This document shows positions 1 to 10,809 of a stretch of 64,000 nucleotides of DNA, in pieces. The notes beneath the pieces were generated by a model. It was not told the DNA's origin, ran no database searches, and saw only the letters and a program-made list of their open reading frames with translations. The translations under genes were made by a program, and so were the position numbers. Location of the stretch: positions 1 to 64,000 of the forward strand of contig NZ_JAHXZR010000009.1 in NCBI RefSeq assembly GCF_019740315.1, in the 5' to 3' direction. Within the stretch, counting starts at the first letter, position 1; each line of letters begins with the position of its first letter. The stretch comes from Oceanobacter mangrovi. Its GTDB lineage: Bacteria; Pseudomonadota; Gammaproteobacteria; Pseudomonadales; Oceanobacteraceae.

Positions 1-137
1 CAAGCCAGATCCGATATCTTCGACTACATCGAGCGGTTCCATAACCCAAGAATGAGACGTAGACTCGCGGTACAAGACAACAAACTTTAGGCTTTATTAA
101 ACCGTCCGTGAAAACGGGGTAGAACCCCGGTCTGGTT
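1..137 (+). mobile_element. 3' end of an IS3-family insertion sequence (partial)
   Basis: Frame 1 is open from the first base to a TAG at 88-90 and encodes a 29-residue C-terminus containing SDIFDYIERFHNPRMRRRL, which matches the end of IS3-family DDE transposases (the FDYIE-x-F-hN-x-x-R signature after the last catalytic Glu). The following bases, up to the CGTGAAAACGGGG stretch near 106-118, are typical of an IS terminal region but I cannot define the inverted repeat because the other end lies outside the window. The element ends directly against the 3' end of the LysR gene at 140. Whether the transposase is intact upstream cannot be seen. Confidence 0.65.
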
Positions 138-139
138 TA

Positions 140-1009
140 TTAACCTAATCTCTCCGCCAGAAAATCCACCAGTAGGCGCACCTTGGTTGAGAGGTGTCGA
201 CTGTGTGGATACAAGGCCCAGATACCCTCGGCTTCAGGGCGGAACTGCGGTAGCAGTTCAACAAGGTTGCCGGTTTCGATATGTTCCTTGACGTAATAAT
301 CCGGCAGTTGCACCAGGCCGATACCTTTCAGGGCGGCGTCGACCAGTGCCAGTCCGCCGTTGGTTCTGAGGCTGCCACTGCCACGCAAGATGCGTTCACG
401 GTTGCCTTCCCGAAAACGCCAGTAATCAAGGGTGCCAAGCAAGCAATTATGGTGCTGTAATTCAGACAGTGAGTGGGGCTCGCCGTGATTGCGCAAATAT
501 TCCGGTGAGGCGCACAGATGCAGTTTGCGGGTTGCCAGACGGCGGGCTTTCATGGACGAGTCTTCCAGCTTGCCAAGTCGGATAGCGAGGTCAAAACCAC
601 CTTCGATCAGGTCAAGTCGTTGGTTGGTCAGCTGACATTCCAGCTGGACCTGCGGATGAATGGCGAGAAATTCGTTTAACAGTGGTGACAGGTGGCCTTC
701 GCCGTAGGTGAAAGGTGCAGTCAGGCGAATGATGCCGCTGGCGCGATGGCTCAGCGAGGTTAGTGCCCGTTCAGCCTCTTCAAGACCGTCCAGCAGCGGC
801 CGACAATGCTGGTAAAACAGCTGGCCAGCTTCCGTAACCGAGACCTTGCGGGTGGTACGGTGCAACAGTTCCGATGACAGTCGCTCTTCCAGAGCCGCGA
901 CCTGACGGCTGACCTGGGCAACCGATAATTTCAGGCGGTTGGACGCTTCTGTAAAACTGCCGGTTTCGGCCACGGCTACAAATTCGCGGATGCCTTCCCA
1001 CTGGGCCAT
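140..1009 (-). CDS. LysR-family transcriptional regulator
   Basis: A 289-residue LysR-type regulator of normal length. The N-terminal winged HTH (about residues 1-62) carries the usual FVAVAETGSFTEAS and SVAQVSRQVAALE elements; the rest is the substrate-binding domain of the CrgA/DsdC-like type that begins after residue 90 (GIIRLTAPFTYG). It is divergent from frmA with a 201-base intergenic region, so it is a candidate regulator of the formaldehyde detoxification genes, but many LysR genes of this subgroup have unknown effectors. ATG start at 1009. It reads into the IS remnant at its 3' side. Family call is secure; target is inferred from position only. Confidence 0.9.
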   Translation of the reverse strand: MAQWEGIREFVAVAETGSFTEASNRLKLSVAQVSRQVAALEERLSSELLHRTTRKVSVTEAGQLFYQHCRPLLDGLEEAERALTSLSHRASGIIRLTAPFTYGEGHLSPLLNEFLAIHPQVQLECQLTNQRLDLIEGGFDLAIRLGKLEDSSMKARRLATRKLHLCASPEYLRNHGEPHSLSELQHHNCLLGTLDYWRFREGNRERILRGSGSLRTNGGLALVDAALKGIGLVQLPDYYVKEHIETGNLVELLPQFRPEAEGIWALYPHSRHLSTKVRLLVDFLAERLG

Positions 1010-1171
1010 TATTACTCACTCGTAAAGATCAATTGCAAATCGACGGGATTATATCCTATCTGAAAAAAACTAGAATTGTGATCTCAAAAATTTGAGTGTC
1101 TGGCTCGTTGTGCCTCTTTCAGGACAGCGGCCATGCCCGTTAAAACGCTTTGCGGATTTGGCTGTCTGTAA

Positions 1172-2332
<1,161 letters not shown>

Positions 2333-2341
2333 TCGGCTTTT

Positions 2342-2448
2342 GCGTCTGATGTCCAGGCGGGCCGCGCAGGCTCTGACGTCGGACGCAGACAAATACCTTT
2401 GGTAGGTTGGGCCTTGCCCAACTACCTGATGGGCGGGGCCCATCCTAC
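2342..2448. repeat. Intergenic palindromic repeat block between frmA and fghA
   Basis: Three consecutive hairpins fill the gap between frmA and fghA: an imperfect stem from GCGTCTGATGTC (2342 region) to GACGTCGGACGC, then GGTAGGTTGGGC/GCCCAACTACC (2401-2426), then GATGGGC/GCCCATC (2428-2443). The GTAGGTTGGGC...GCCCAAC form resembles dispersed REP/BIME-like elements of many proteobacteria. It could attenuate readthrough or stabilise the frmA message. A genome-wide copy count is needed to prove that it is dispersed. Confidence 0.6.
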
Positions 2449-2476
2449 GGTGAATTGAAGACCCGGGAGAAATCCA

Positions 2477-3313
2477 ATGGAAATGATTAGCCAGAACAAG
2501 GTGTTTGATGGTTGGCACAAGCAGTATGAGCACGACTCGGCTGTGTTGAACTGTCGTATGCGCTTTGCGATTTATCTGCCGCCGAAAGCGGCTCAGGGGG
2601 CTGAAGTGCCAGTGCTGTACTGGCTCTCCGGCTTGACCTGTACTGACGAAAACTTCATGCAAAAAGCCGGTGCCCAGCGTGTTGCGGCGGAACTGGGGAT
2701 TGCGATTGTGGCGCCAGACACCAGCCCGCGCGGCGAAGGTGTGGCCGATGAAGATCGTTATGATCTTGGCAAGGGTGCCGGGTTCTATGTCAACGCGACG
2801 CAGGAGCCGTGGAGCAAGCACTATCGCATGTACGACTACGTGGTAAACGAGCTTCCTGCGCTGATTGCTGCTACGTTCCCGGTGTCAGACAAAAAAGCCA
2901 TTGCCGGTCATTCCATGGGCGGTCACGGTGCACTGACCATTGCGCTGAAAAACCCGGGCATGTTTACCTCGGTATCGGCTTTCAGCCCGATTACCAATCC
3001 GGCTAACTGCCCATGGGGCCAGCTGGCGTTCACCACTTATCTGGGTAACGACCGTGAGTTGTGGAAGCAACATGACAGCTGTGAGCTGGTCAAAGCTGCA
3101 GGTGATGTACGTACCCCGGCGCTGGTGGATCAGGGGGAGGCGGATAACTTCCTCACAGAACAACTGAAGCCGGAAGCGCTGGAAGCTGCGGTGGCTGCAA
3201 CTAACTACCCGCTGACGCTGCGTCTGCACAGTGGTTACGATCACAGCTACTACTTTATCTCCAGCTTTATCGAAGAACACCTGCGGTTCCATGCTGGCCA
3301 TCTGGGTGCCTGA
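2477..3313 (+). CDS. fghA: S-formylglutathione hydrolase
   Basis: Esterase D family alpha/beta hydrolase, 278 residues, normal length. It hydrolyses S-formylglutathione to formate and glutathione, the second step after FrmA. The catalytic triad is visible: nucleophile Ser146 in [10 protein letters not shown], Asp223 in GEADNF and His256 in GYDHSYYF. The start at 2477 has GGGAGA a few bases upstream; an in-frame ATG at 2483 is the alternative. It lies 144 bases behind frmA, separated by a palindromic repeat block, and is probably co-transcribed. A strong bidirectional terminator follows at 3361-3389. FrmB and FghA are used interchangeably for this enzyme. Confidence 0.96.
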   Translation: MEMISQNKVFDGWHKQYEHDSAVLNCRMRFAIYLPPKAAQGAEVPVLYWLSGLTCTDENFMQKAGAQRVAAELGIAIVAPDTSPRGEGVADEDRYDLGKGAGFYVNATQEPWSKHYRMYDYVVNELPALIAATFPVSDKKAIAGHSMGGHGALTIALKNPGMFTSVSAFSPITNPANCPWGQLAFTTYLGNDRELWKQHDSCELVKAAGDVRTPALVDQGEADNFLTEQLKPEALEAAVAATNYPLTLRLHSGYDHSYYFISSFIEEHLRFHAGHLGA

Positions 3314-3360
3314 TTCAGGTTGATGAGCCGAACGGCTGTTCGGTCCAGATGTCGTAAACG

Positions 3361-3389
3361 AAAAAGCCAACCTGACAGGTTGGCTTTTT
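3361..3389. terminator. Bidirectional rho-independent terminator
   Basis: A perfect inverted repeat, AAAAAGCCAACCTG against CAGGTTGGCTTTTT, with a T-run on the plus strand and an A-run (T-run on minus) on the other side. It sits between fghA (plus) and the convergent outer membrane protein gene (minus) and serves both. Confidence 0.9.
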
Positions 3390-3424
3390 TATTGGCGGTT
3401 GCCTTGTTAGCCGATCAGTGATTA

Positions 3425-4042
3425 TCAGAACTGATAGTGCATACCAATTGTGGTGGCGTTATAGCTGAGGTCGTAACTGCTGTCATCCCAGTAGTAATAG
3501 TTGCCATCGTCGTCTTTTTCCTTTACGTCCAGCTCGATGGTGCTGGTGCGACGATAGTCCAGCCGCAGAGTGATACCGGAGTTGAATTGGTACTCTGCGC
3601 CAATACCACCGACCAATCCTGCTCCTGTCCAGTCGTTACTCTCGTCACCATTCAGGTAATCAACGGTTTGCTCCATCTGGAAAAACTGGATACCAGTGCG
3701 GCCATAGAGGCTGATATGGTTGCTGAACCGCCAGTGAAAAATTCCAGCGACCGAGGTGCCAAAAAGTTTGGCATCGGCATTGGAGGCACCGGCGTCAAAT
3801 TCACTGCTTTGGGTAACATCGAAATCGACACCAAACCAGCTGGTGAAGTTGTAGCCGCCGTAAATGGAGGTAATAGCTGCACTGGTGCGTTCGTAATCGA
3901 AGTAGTTGTACTCGTCAGGATCCAGCTCAATGCTAGCACCACCGAAACTACCACCGACGTACCAGCCTTCATAGTCGGGTGTTGCAAATACCGTAGAGGA
4001 AGCCAGCAGGATGGCGGTAGCGATGAGGGAGTGTTTCAACAT
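3425..4042 (-). CDS. Outer membrane beta-barrel protein, OmpA/porin-like fold
   Basis: A 205-residue secreted protein with a clear signal peptide (MLKHSLIATAILLASSTVFA, cleavage after VFA) followed by alternating amphipathic strands such as GWYVGGSFGGASIEL and SGITLRLDYRRTSTIEL and a C-terminal aromatic residue (GMHYQF), as expected for a small eight-stranded barrel recognised by the BAM complex. No OmpA peptidoglycan-binding domain is present. It resembles the 'outer membrane beta-barrel protein' (OMP_b-brl) family. It is monocistronic, with a terminator shared with fghA. Specific function unknown. Confidence 0.8.
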   Translation of the reverse strand: MLKHSLIATAILLASSTVFATPDYEGWYVGGSFGGASIELDPDEYNYFDYERTSAAITSIYGGYNFTSWFGVDFDVTQSSEFDAGASNADAKLFGTSVAGIFHWRFSNHISLYGRTGIQFFQMEQTVDYLNGDESNDWTGAGLVGGIGAEYQFNSGITLRLDYRRTSTIELDVKEKDDDGNYYYWDDSSYDLSYNATTIGMHYQF

Positions 4043-4256
4043 ATGGACGTCCTTGTATCGGCCAAGTGATAAAGCTGTTACATCTAACAGCGAGGCTATT
4101 AGATTTTCATTACATTACTGGGTCAATGGCCTGAACCTGATTTATTGAACGGAATGACATTTCCATACACAGACTACATTACGGGTCGCAGTGGATCGGT
4201 CGTTAGGTGGAGGAAGTGTCGTTTTATGCCCCGGCGCAGCGGGGCGTAAAGCCAGT

Positions 4257-4976
4257 TCAGTCGAGTTGAATCTGATCAAATGAACTAACGGCTGCATGAC
4301 TGGTATTCGCCGGAACCGGGGTTTCCCGCAGCAGCCAGCAAGTTTGCAGTCCGGCCTCATGAGCGGCGTCCAGTTCGCCTTCGATATCTGACAGGAACAG
4401 CACTTCGTTTGCCTGCAGACCGGTATATTGCTGTTGCAGCTGCTGGAGGATATTACGGTAGGATTCTGCTTGTTGCTTGTGACCTACGGCTGTATCGAAA
4501 TGACCACTGAACAGCGGCAGCAGGTCGCCATCCTGACTGAAACCAAAAAACAGTTTCTGTGCCTGGACCGAACCGGAAGAATAAACGTACAGCGCCAGCC
4601 CTTGCTGATGCCACTGCTTTAAATTGGCGGTGGCGTCCGGGTACATATGCGCCTGATAGTCACCGTTACGGTAGCCTGTTTCCCAGATCAGACCTTGCAG
4701 GGTTTTCAGCGGCGTGGCCTTGCGGTCTTCACTGATCCATTCCAGCAGAATATTGATCAGGGCATCGGTATCCGCAGCGCTGACTTCACTACCCGGTGAT
4801 TCCTCTAGCAGTAGTTCAGCCGTCGCGGCCAGTTGCTGCTGCACAATCTCATCGTTGAAATGGCTGCGAACATAGCTGGACAGGTGTTCGGCTGCGTAGG
4901 GAAACAATACTTCCTTCACAAATGAAATGGAGGAGGTGGTGCCTTCAACATCGGTCAGGATGACTTTGATACTCAT
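4257..4976 (-). CDS. mtnC: Acireductone synthase (enolase-phosphatase E1)
   Basis: HAD-superfamily enzyme, 239 residues, that enolises and dephosphorylates 2,3-diketo-5-methylthiopentyl-1-phosphate to acireductone in methionine salvage. HAD motif I is ILTDVEGTTSSI with nucleophile Asp9 and Glu11; motif II is YVYSSGSVQAQ; motif IV is LFLSDIEGELDAA. It is the last gene of the mtnA-mtnB-mtnD-mtnC group on the minus strand, 14 bases behind mtnD. A GC-rich hairpin without a good T-tail at 4223-4250 follows the stop. Confidence 0.96.
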   Translation of the reverse strand: MSIKVILTDVEGTTSSISFVKEVLFPYAAEHLSSYVRSHFNDEIVQQQLAATAELLLEESPGSEVSAADTDALINILLEWISEDRKATPLKTLQGLIWETGYRNGDYQAHMYPDATANLKQWHQQGLALYVYSSGSVQAQKLFFGFSQDGDLLPLFSGHFDTAVGHKQQAESYRNILQQLQQQYTGLQANEVLFLSDIEGELDAAHEAGLQTCWLLRETPVPANTSHAAVSSFDQIQLD

Positions 4977-4990
4977 TGGGCGAATCTCCG

Positions 4991-5536
4991 TCAGTTTTCC
5001 AGCCGATTAAAACGACTGGCGATTTCATCACCTGAGTAGTTGGCAACCCAGCCTTCCGGGTTGTTGAACAGACGAATGGCGATAAAGTGCGGGTTAGGAC
5101 CCATGTCGAACCAGTGTGGGGTGTTGGCTGGCACGCTGATCAGATCGCCCTGGCTACACAGCACCTCGTAAACCTTGTCACCAATGTGCAGGCTGAACAG
5201 ACCTTCGCCAGCAACAAAAAAACGCACTTCATCTTCGCTATGGCGATGTTCGCGCAGGAACACCTGACGCAGCTCGTCTTTTTTCGGGTTGCTGGTATTG
5301 AGACTGACAACATCAACAGTCTGGTAGCCTTCTTCGTTAATCAGGCGATCAATATCTGTCTGGTAAGCGGCAATGACCTCTTCCTGAGCGGCACCTGGGG
5401 CCAGCTCTGCGTCGGTTTGCCATTGTTCAAAACGCACGCCGACTTCGTTGAGCTTTTCGGTGATACGGCTGTGAACATCGCTGTTGAACAGCAATTGGGT
5501 GGTGTCTTTTTCAGAATAGATGCGCAAGTTGCTCAT
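4991..5536 (-). CDS. mtnD: Acireductone dioxygenase
   Basis: Cupin-fold metalloenzyme of 181 residues that oxidises acireductone to the 2-keto precursor of methionine plus formate (Fe form) or to an off-pathway product (Ni form). Metal ligands are in HRHSEDEVRFF and the later H of NTPHWFDMG. I chose the start MSNLRIYSE at 5536 because the family begins here and a GGGGAG motif lies 10 bases upstream. The frame is, however, open further: an ATG at 5683 with AGGAG in front overlaps the mtnB stop (ATGA) and would add a 49-residue Arg-rich extension absent from the family (see findings). Confidence 0.94.
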   Translation of the reverse strand: MSNLRIYSEKDTTQLLFNSDVHSRITEKLNEVGVRFEQWQTDAELAPGAAQEEVIAAYQTDIDRLINEEGYQTVDVVSLNTSNPKKDELRQVFLREHRHSEDEVRFFVAGEGLFSLHIGDKVYEVLCSQGDLISVPANTPHWFDMGPNPHFIAIRLFNNPEGWVANYSGDEIASRFNRLEN

Positions 5537-5679
5537 GCTGGTATTACTCCCCAGATCCAGTTCGGCTGAATTTTGACTGTGGTGACGCTTGCGTAGCGGT
5601 CGCAAACTCAGATGGCGAGAGCGAAAGTCCCGCAGGTTCTGTTCCCGGCGCATTTGATAGCGTGTCTTGGGTGGTGTTC

Positions 5680-6330
5680 TCATAAGCTCCTCGTGGCAGC
5701 GGTAGCAAGACCCAGTCGCAGCAATTCCAACTGGTAACTGAACAGATGTTCGAGTGCTTCCAGATGGCGGAAGCACTCAGCCAGGTCGCGTCCCCAGGTA
5801 TACACGCCATGGCCGCGAATCAGATAGGCATGGCCTTGCTGATGTTGCTGCATGCGCTGTTCAACCAGCTTCGACAAACGGTCGATGTCCTGGTCGTTGG
5901 CAAACAGGGGGATTTCCATCCGGCATTCATGGGTTGTCTGGCCGGCAAAGGCTTTCAGCAACTCCCAGCCTTGCAGCACCAGAACCTCGTCGGCGAGGAC
6001 CTGTGACAATACCACTGCCGACTGGCTGTGAGTGTGCAATACCGCACCTATGCTGGCATCGCGCTCATATAGCTGGGTGTGCAGCAGGGTTTCGGCGCTG
6101 GGTTTTCCGGCGCTATGTGGCTGGCCTTGCCAGTCGACCACCAGAATATCGGCTGGCGTCAGCTCACCCTTGTGTTTGCCCGAGCTGGTTAATGCACAGC
6201 ATTGGTCATTAAGACGCACTGAATAATTGGAGCTGGTGGCGGGTGACCAATCGCGGTCATACAGCTGCTTGCCGTAACGACAGAGATCTTCAGCCGCTTG
6301 CTGAAACTGCTGCGGATCAAATTCAATCAT
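5680..6330 (-). CDS. mtnB: Methylthioribulose-1-phosphate dehydratase
   Basis: Class II aldolase-like zinc enzyme, 216 residues, that dehydrates 5-methylthioribulose-1-phosphate to the diketo intermediate used by MtnC. The zinc-binding HTHSQSAVVLS motif and the second histidine in RGHGVYTWG are visible, as is the N-terminal SSNYSVRL motif. It starts nine bases after the mtnA stop, so the two are one operon. It lies directly before mtnD; the last bases (TTATGA) also contain an ATG in the mtnD frame. Confidence 0.95.
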   Translation of the reverse strand: MIEFDPQQFQQAAEDLCRYGKQLYDRDWSPATSSNYSVRLNDQCCALTSSGKHKGELTPADILVVDWQGQPHSAGKPSAETLLHTQLYERDASIGAVLHTHSQSAVVLSQVLADEVLVLQGWELLKAFAGQTTHECRMEIPLFANDQDIDRLSKLVEQRMQQHQQGHAYLIRGHGVYTWGRDLAECFRHLEALEHLFSYQLELLRLGLATAATRSL

Positions 6331-6339
6331 GCCCCGGCC

Positions 6340-7377
6340 TCAGTTAGCGGCGAACAGCGCGGCCACGGCTTCCGTGGACGGGTTACGGATAATGCCGCGC
6401 TCGGTAACGATGGCATCAATCAGCTCGGCCGGAGTCACGTCGAATGACGGGTTGATGGCATGACAACCTTCCGGTGCTACCTGAACGCCCTGAATGCTGG
6501 TGACTTCATGCATTGGTCGCTGTTCGATCGGAATGGCATTGCCACTTGGCAGGCTCAGATCGAAGGTGGTGGTTGGCGCTGCTACCATGAACTTCATGCC
6601 ATGATGACGGGCATGAACCGCCAGGCTGTAGGTGCCAATCTTGTTGGCAACGTCGCCGTTGGCGGTAATACGGTCAGCACCCACAATCACCCATTCCGGC
6701 TTTTCAGCCCGGAACAGCTGGGCGGCAGCGCCGTCGCATACCAGTGATACCGGAATATTATCCTGCATCAGTTCCCAGGCAGTCAGACGAGCGCCTTGCA
6801 GCCACGGCCGGGTCTCACCGGCGTAGACGTGCTGGATTTTGCCGTCGGCAAATGCGCTGCGAATGATGCCCAACGCGGTGCCATGGCCACCGGTCGCCAG
6901 CGCGCCGGTATTGCAGTGGGTATAAACCTGCACGCCGTCGCTGATCAGACTGGCACCAAATTGTCCCATCGCCAGGTTGGCCTGAATATCTTCTTCATGA
7001 ATGCGGCGGGCTTCGGCCAGCAGTGCCTGGCCATCGCTGGTATTCAGGCTGGCCATGCGTTCCAGTGCCCAGAACAGGTTCACCGCAGTCGGGCGGGATT
7101 CCGCCAGCACCTTGTAGGCGGCCTGTAAATCTCGACCCGCCAACGCATCGAGGGCAAAACCGTACGCTGCACTGATACCAATCGCTGGTGCACCCCGCAC
7201 CACCATATCGCGAATGGCGTCGGCGGTTTCAGCCGCAGTACGACATTCAATCATCTGATGCTGGTGAGGCAGTACTCGTTGGTCCAGCAGAAACAGCGAT
7301 TGCTGACGCCATTCGATGGCGACAACGCCAGTTGAGTGGCCAGCAGAAGACGGAGCATGGGGCGTTGATGAAGACAT
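6340..7377 (-). CDS. mtnA: S-methyl-5-thioribose-1-phosphate isomerase
   Basis: 345-residue member of the eIF2B alpha/beta/delta-related family that isomerises methylthioribose-1-phosphate to methylthioribulose-1-phosphate. Family hallmarks seen are [32 protein letters not shown] (catalytic Cys) and [19 protein letters not shown] (catalytic Asp). First gene of the mtnABDC operon, ATG at 7377. No MTA phosphorylase or MTR kinase gene is in the window. A perfect short palindrome (GGCGCTA/TAGCGCC, 7433-7449) lies in the presumed promoter region; no SAM riboswitch structure was recognised. Confidence 0.96.
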   Translation of the reverse strand: MSSSTPHAPSSAGHSTGVVAIEWRQQSLFLLDQRVLPHQHQMIECRTAAETADAIRDMVVRGAPAIGISAAYGFALDALAGRDLQAAYKVLAESRPTAVNLFWALERMASLNTSDGQALLAEARRIHEEDIQANLAMGQFGASLISDGVQVYTHCNTGALATGGHGTALGIIRSAFADGKIQHVYAGETRPWLQGARLTAWELMQDNIPVSLVCDGAAAQLFRAEKPEWVIVGADRITANGDVANKIGTYSLAVHARHHGMKFMVAAPTTTFDLSLPSGNAIPIEQRPMHEVTSIQGVQVAPEGCHAINPSFDVTPAELIDAIVTERGIIRNPSTEAVAALFAAN

Positions 7378-7530
7378 GGGCGTGAAAATTCCAGACCGAC
7401 AAGTGAATGGGCAGCAAGGATGCTTTGGAAAGGGCGCTATTCTAGCGCCAGCGCCGAGGGATGTCGCGTTGGCAGGGCTGAAATTGGGCTGACACAGAAC
7501 GGCTGGCGCCGTCTGTGTCGATTGCTGTGA

Positions 7531-9189
7531 TTAAAGCTGCGATTGCATCTTGTGGAAGGCGCGCACCAGACCGTTGGTGGAGCCATCAAAGTGAGATGGA
7601 ATCTGGTCGCTTTCGAGTGCCGACAGCACTTTACCCCCCAGCTGTTTACCCAGTTCCACACCCCACTGGTCAAACGAGTTGACGCCCCAGATCATGCCCT
7701 GGGCAGCCACCTTGTGTTCGTACAGCGCAATCAGGGCACCAACGATCTGAGGAGTCGATTTGGGGAAATACAGGGTGTTGCTGGGGCGGTTACCTGGAAT
7801 CATTTTCTGGCGTGCCAGCACCATGGCCTGGGCCTGGCTCATACCGCCAGCAACCAGTTCCTCCATGGCATCTTCTTCCGATTTGCCTTGCAGCAACGCC
7901 TGGCTCTGGCTCAGGCAGTTGGAGACCAACATGGCGTGAAAGTTATCAATCGGGTTGTGGCTGCACATCGGCATGATGAAGTCACAGGGTGAAAAATGGG
8001 TACCCTGATGCAGCAGCTGGTGGAAGGCGTGCTGGCCGTTGGTACCCACGCCACCCCAGATCACCGGGCCGGTGTTGTACTGAACCGGCTGGCCGTCGAG
8101 GGTGATGGATTTGCCGTTACTCTCCATATCCAGCTGCTGCAAATGCGCTGGCAGTGAGCGCAGGTAATGGTCATACGGCAGAATAGCGTGGGAGTTCACC
8201 CCAAAGAAGTTAACGTACCAGATTCCCAGCAAAGCCATGATCACTGGCATGTTCTGGGCCAGTGGTGCGGTACGGAAATGCTCATCCATGGCGTGCGCGC
8301 CGCGTAACAGGTCGCGGAAGTTGTCGATGCCAATTGCCAGAGCCAGCGGCAGGCCAATCGCCGACCACATGGAATAACGGCCGCCGACCCAGTCCCACAT
8401 CGGGAAGATGTTTTCTTCGGCGATGCCAAACTCGACGGCTTTTTCGACGTTGGACGAAACTGCGGTGAAGTGTTTGGCGAGATATTCTTCGCTGCCACCA
8501 TTGTTCAGGAACCAGCTGCGACAGGCCATCGCATTTTTGAGGGTTTCCTGGGTACCGAATGACTTCGACTGAATGATAAACAGGGTGGTAGCCGGGTTCA
8601 GGCGTTTGAGAATCTCGGTAATGTGAGTGCCGTCGATGTTGGCCAGATAATGGATGTTGAGGCCGCTGTCCCAGTAGGGCTTGAGCGCGCTGGAACCCAG
8701 TTTGGGGCCAAGGAAAGATCCGCCGATACCAATCGATACCACGTCGGTAAAAGGCGCATTGCTGTAGCCGCGCCACTGATTACGACGGATCTTCCAGCAG
8801 AACTCTTCCATCCGCTGCACGGTCTCGCGGATCTCCGGCATGATGTCGGTACCGTCGACCATGATCTGACGATCACTGAAATTACGCAGGGCTGTGTGCA
8901 GCGCGGGGCGGTTTTCACTGCGGTTGATGGACTCACCATTAAACATGGCTTCGATTTGGGCGGGCAGCTCGCGTTGTTCGGCCAATTGCAGCAGGTAGCC
9001 GATGGTCTCTTTGGTAACCCGGTTTTTGGAGTAGTCGAGACTCAGGCCGGCAGCGTCGAGATGAAAGTTTTCAAACCGGTTGGGGTCCTGTTTAAACCAG
9101 TCGAGCATATGGTCGTTACCAATCTGCTCGTGATGAATTTGCAGGGTTTTCCAGATTTCCGATTGTATCAGGCTGCTTGCCAGAGACAT
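7531..9189 (-). CDS. pgi: Glucose-6-phosphate isomerase
   Basis: 552-residue phosphoglucose isomerase catalysing glucose-6-phosphate/fructose-6-phosphate interconversion in the cytoplasm. Signature 1 is close to VGGRYSMWSAIGLPLAL and the second is around GVELGKQLG; the substrate phosphate-binding IGIGGSFLGP is present. Length and start (ATG at 9189) agree with the family. It follows panD on the minus strand, the same neighbourhood as in Pseudomonas (panD-pgi), but a terminator at 9384-9419 makes it a separate transcription unit. Confidence 0.98.
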   Translation of the reverse strand: MSLASSLIQSEIWKTLQIHHEQIGNDHMLDWFKQDPNRFENFHLDAAGLSLDYSKNRVTKETIGYLLQLAEQRELPAQIEAMFNGESINRSENRPALHTALRNFSDRQIMVDGTDIMPEIRETVQRMEEFCWKIRRNQWRGYSNAPFTDVVSIGIGGSFLGPKLGSSALKPYWDSGLNIHYLANIDGTHITEILKRLNPATTLFIIQSKSFGTQETLKNAMACRSWFLNNGGSEEYLAKHFTAVSSNVEKAVEFGIAEENIFPMWDWVGGRYSMWSAIGLPLALAIGIDNFRDLLRGAHAMDEHFRTAPLAQNMPVIMALLGIWYVNFFGVNSHAILPYDHYLRSLPAHLQQLDMESNGKSITLDGQPVQYNTGPVIWGGVGTNGQHAFHQLLHQGTHFSPCDFIMPMCSHNPIDNFHAMLVSNCLSQSQALLQGKSEEDAMEELVAGGMSQAQAMVLARQKMIPGNRPSNTLYFPKSTPQIVGALIALYEHKVAAQGMIWGVNSFDQWGVELGKQLGGKVLSALESDQIPSHFDGSTNGLVRAFHKMQSQL

Positions 9190-9383
9190 GTTGCGTCCTT
9201 GATGCTGTGTGATTACACAAGTATACGGAAGCGGGCGGAGGGCTTCAAAGTGACAAATGGTCTGCTTTGGTAGTGGAGACTTTGGCGCCGCCGCTGGAGC
9301 TACTAAATAGAAACTTTACTGGCTGCTGTGAGGTTGGCAGTCGTGAACGTCAGATTTCAAAGTCTGGGTTCAGAACAGCAGGC

Positions 9384-9419
9384 AAAAAAATAGCTGCCAG
9401 GCACTGGCCGGGCAGCTAT
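9384..9419 (-). terminator. Rho-independent terminator after panD
   Basis: On the minus strand the stem ATAGCTGCC/GGCAGCTAT is followed by seven T residues. It lies between the panD stop (9437) and pgi. Confidence 0.88.
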
Positions 9420-9436
9420 GGGTATGATGGCAGGGA

Positions 9437-9817
9437 TCAGGCCATTTGTACCGGGATATCGAAGCTGGTGTGGCTGACGCTGTTGTCGGCGTTCAGATAA
9501 ACCATTTTCGGTTTGAAGCTGGCCAGTTCGGCTTGTTCAAAGTTACCGAAGGTACAGATGATGACGCGATCACCAACATCGGCCTGGTGAGCCGCTGCAC
9601 CATTCACTGAAATCATGCCAGAGCCGTCTTCCGCTCGGATGATATAGGTGGTGAAACGCTTGCCGTTGTCGATGTTGTAAATCTGGATTTGTTCGAATTC
9701 ACGCATACCGGCCATATCCAGCAGCTCGCCATCGATGGCACAGGAGCCTTCGTAGTTGAGTACTGAATGTGTAACGCGAGCCTGGTGAAGTTTGGCTTTC
9801 AGCATAATGGACTGCAT
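9437..9817 (-). CDS. panD: Aspartate 1-decarboxylase proenzyme
   Basis: Pyruvoyl-dependent enzyme making beta-alanine from aspartate for pantothenate synthesis. With the start at 9817 ([10 protein letters not shown]) it is 126 residues, exactly the usual length, and the self-cleavage site Gly24-Ser25 lies in [14 protein letters not shown] precedes this ATG. A longer in-frame start at 9901 is not supported by the family. It is the third gene of panB-panC-panD on the minus strand. Confidence 0.97.
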   Translation of the reverse strand: MQSIMLKAKLHQARVTHSVLNYEGSCAIDGELLDMAGMREFEQIQIYNIDNGKRFTTYIIRAEDGSGMISVNGAAAHQADVGDRVIICTFGNFEQAELASFKPKMVYLNADNSVSHTSFDIPVQMA

Positions 9818-9936
9818 GGTAACCCCTTGAATGTCTGTGGCATTGCGCAAGGATGTCAAGGCGCAAAAGGCCTGGGATCTCCTTCTGAAGCGGGTGTTCA
9901 ATAATTGACCGATTCAGAAGGGGGACGAAGTATGCC

Positions 9937-10809
9937 CTAATCGATATGGCGGTTCAATGTCACCGAGATGTTATCGATCAGACGTGCCTTGCCGAGCCAG
10001 GCGGCGCCCAGCACAACGATACGCTCACCCGTTTCGAGGGCGGAATCGTCGATCAGACTGAGGTCGTCGGCATGACGGACTTCCAGATAATCGGGCGTGA
10101 AACCGGCGTCGGTGAGGGATTCGGTGGCGTGTTTTAACAGCTCGCTGATCAACTTGCGTTGTTGCAGACCGTCGGTGATGCTTTTCAGTGCCTGATACAG
10201 CGCCGAAGCCTGAATGCGTTGTTCTTCGCTCAGATAGCCGTTACGGGAACTCAGCGCCAGACCGTCTGCAGCGCGTGCAGTTGGTACAGCGACGATTTCC
10301 AGATGCATGTTCAGATCCTCTACCATCTTGCGAATGACCGCGACCTGCTGGAAATCCTTCTCGCCAAAAAACGCCAGATCCGGCTGGACCATATTGAAGA
10401 GCTTGGTAACGACCGTGGCGACACCGTCAAAGTGGCCCGGGCGGCTGCCGCCACAGAGACCTTCTGAAACATGCGGCACATGTACAGTGGTTTGGCGATG
10501 CTGGCCGTTGGGGTACATTTCCTCGACGTCCGGGGCGAACAACAGATCACATCCCGCCGAAAAAAGCTTTTCCTTGTCTTCATCCAGTGTACGCGGGTAA
10601 CGCGCCAGATCATCGGCATCGTTAAACTGTAACGGATTGACAAAAATACTGGCGACAGTGAAGCACTGCTGTTGTTTGGCTGCACTAATCAGGCTGATAT
10701 GGCCCTCGTGCAGATTCCCCATGGTGGGAACAAAGCCAATGTCCTTGCCTGCCAAACGGGCAGCGCGGATTTCAGCGCGCAGCGAGGCGACGCTATGGAT
10801 GGTTTTCAT
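9937..10809 (-). CDS. panC: Pantoate--beta-alanine ligase (pantothenate synthetase)
   Basis: 290-residue ATP-dependent ligase joining pantoate and beta-alanine. The nucleotidyltransferase signature [17 protein letters not shown] and the FFGEKDFQQ motif are present, as well as [10 protein letters not shown]. The start codon overlaps the panB stop by one base (TGATG), indicating translational coupling in a panBCD operon. Confidence 0.97.
   Translation of the reverse strand: MKTIHSVASLRAEIRAARLAGKDIGFVPTMGNLHEGHISLISAAKQQQCFTVASIFVNPLQFNDADDLARYPRTLDEDKEKLFSAGCDLLFAPDVEEMYPNGQHRQTTVHVPHVSEGLCGGSRPGHFDGVATVVTKLFNMVQPDLAFFGEKDFQQVAVIRKMVEDLNMHLEIVAVPTARAADGLALSSRNGYLSEEQRIQASALYQALKSITDGLQQRKLISELLKHATESLTDAGFTPDYLEVRHADDLSLIDDSALETGERIVVLGAAWLGKARLIDNISVTLNRHID

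Noticed and set aside
7433-7519. Possible riboswitch upstream of mtnA
   Set aside because: The palindromes GGCGCTA/TAGCGCC and GACACAGA.../...TCTGTGTC are separate simple hairpins (the latter probably ends pgi-side transcription); no SAM or other riboswitch core was recognised.
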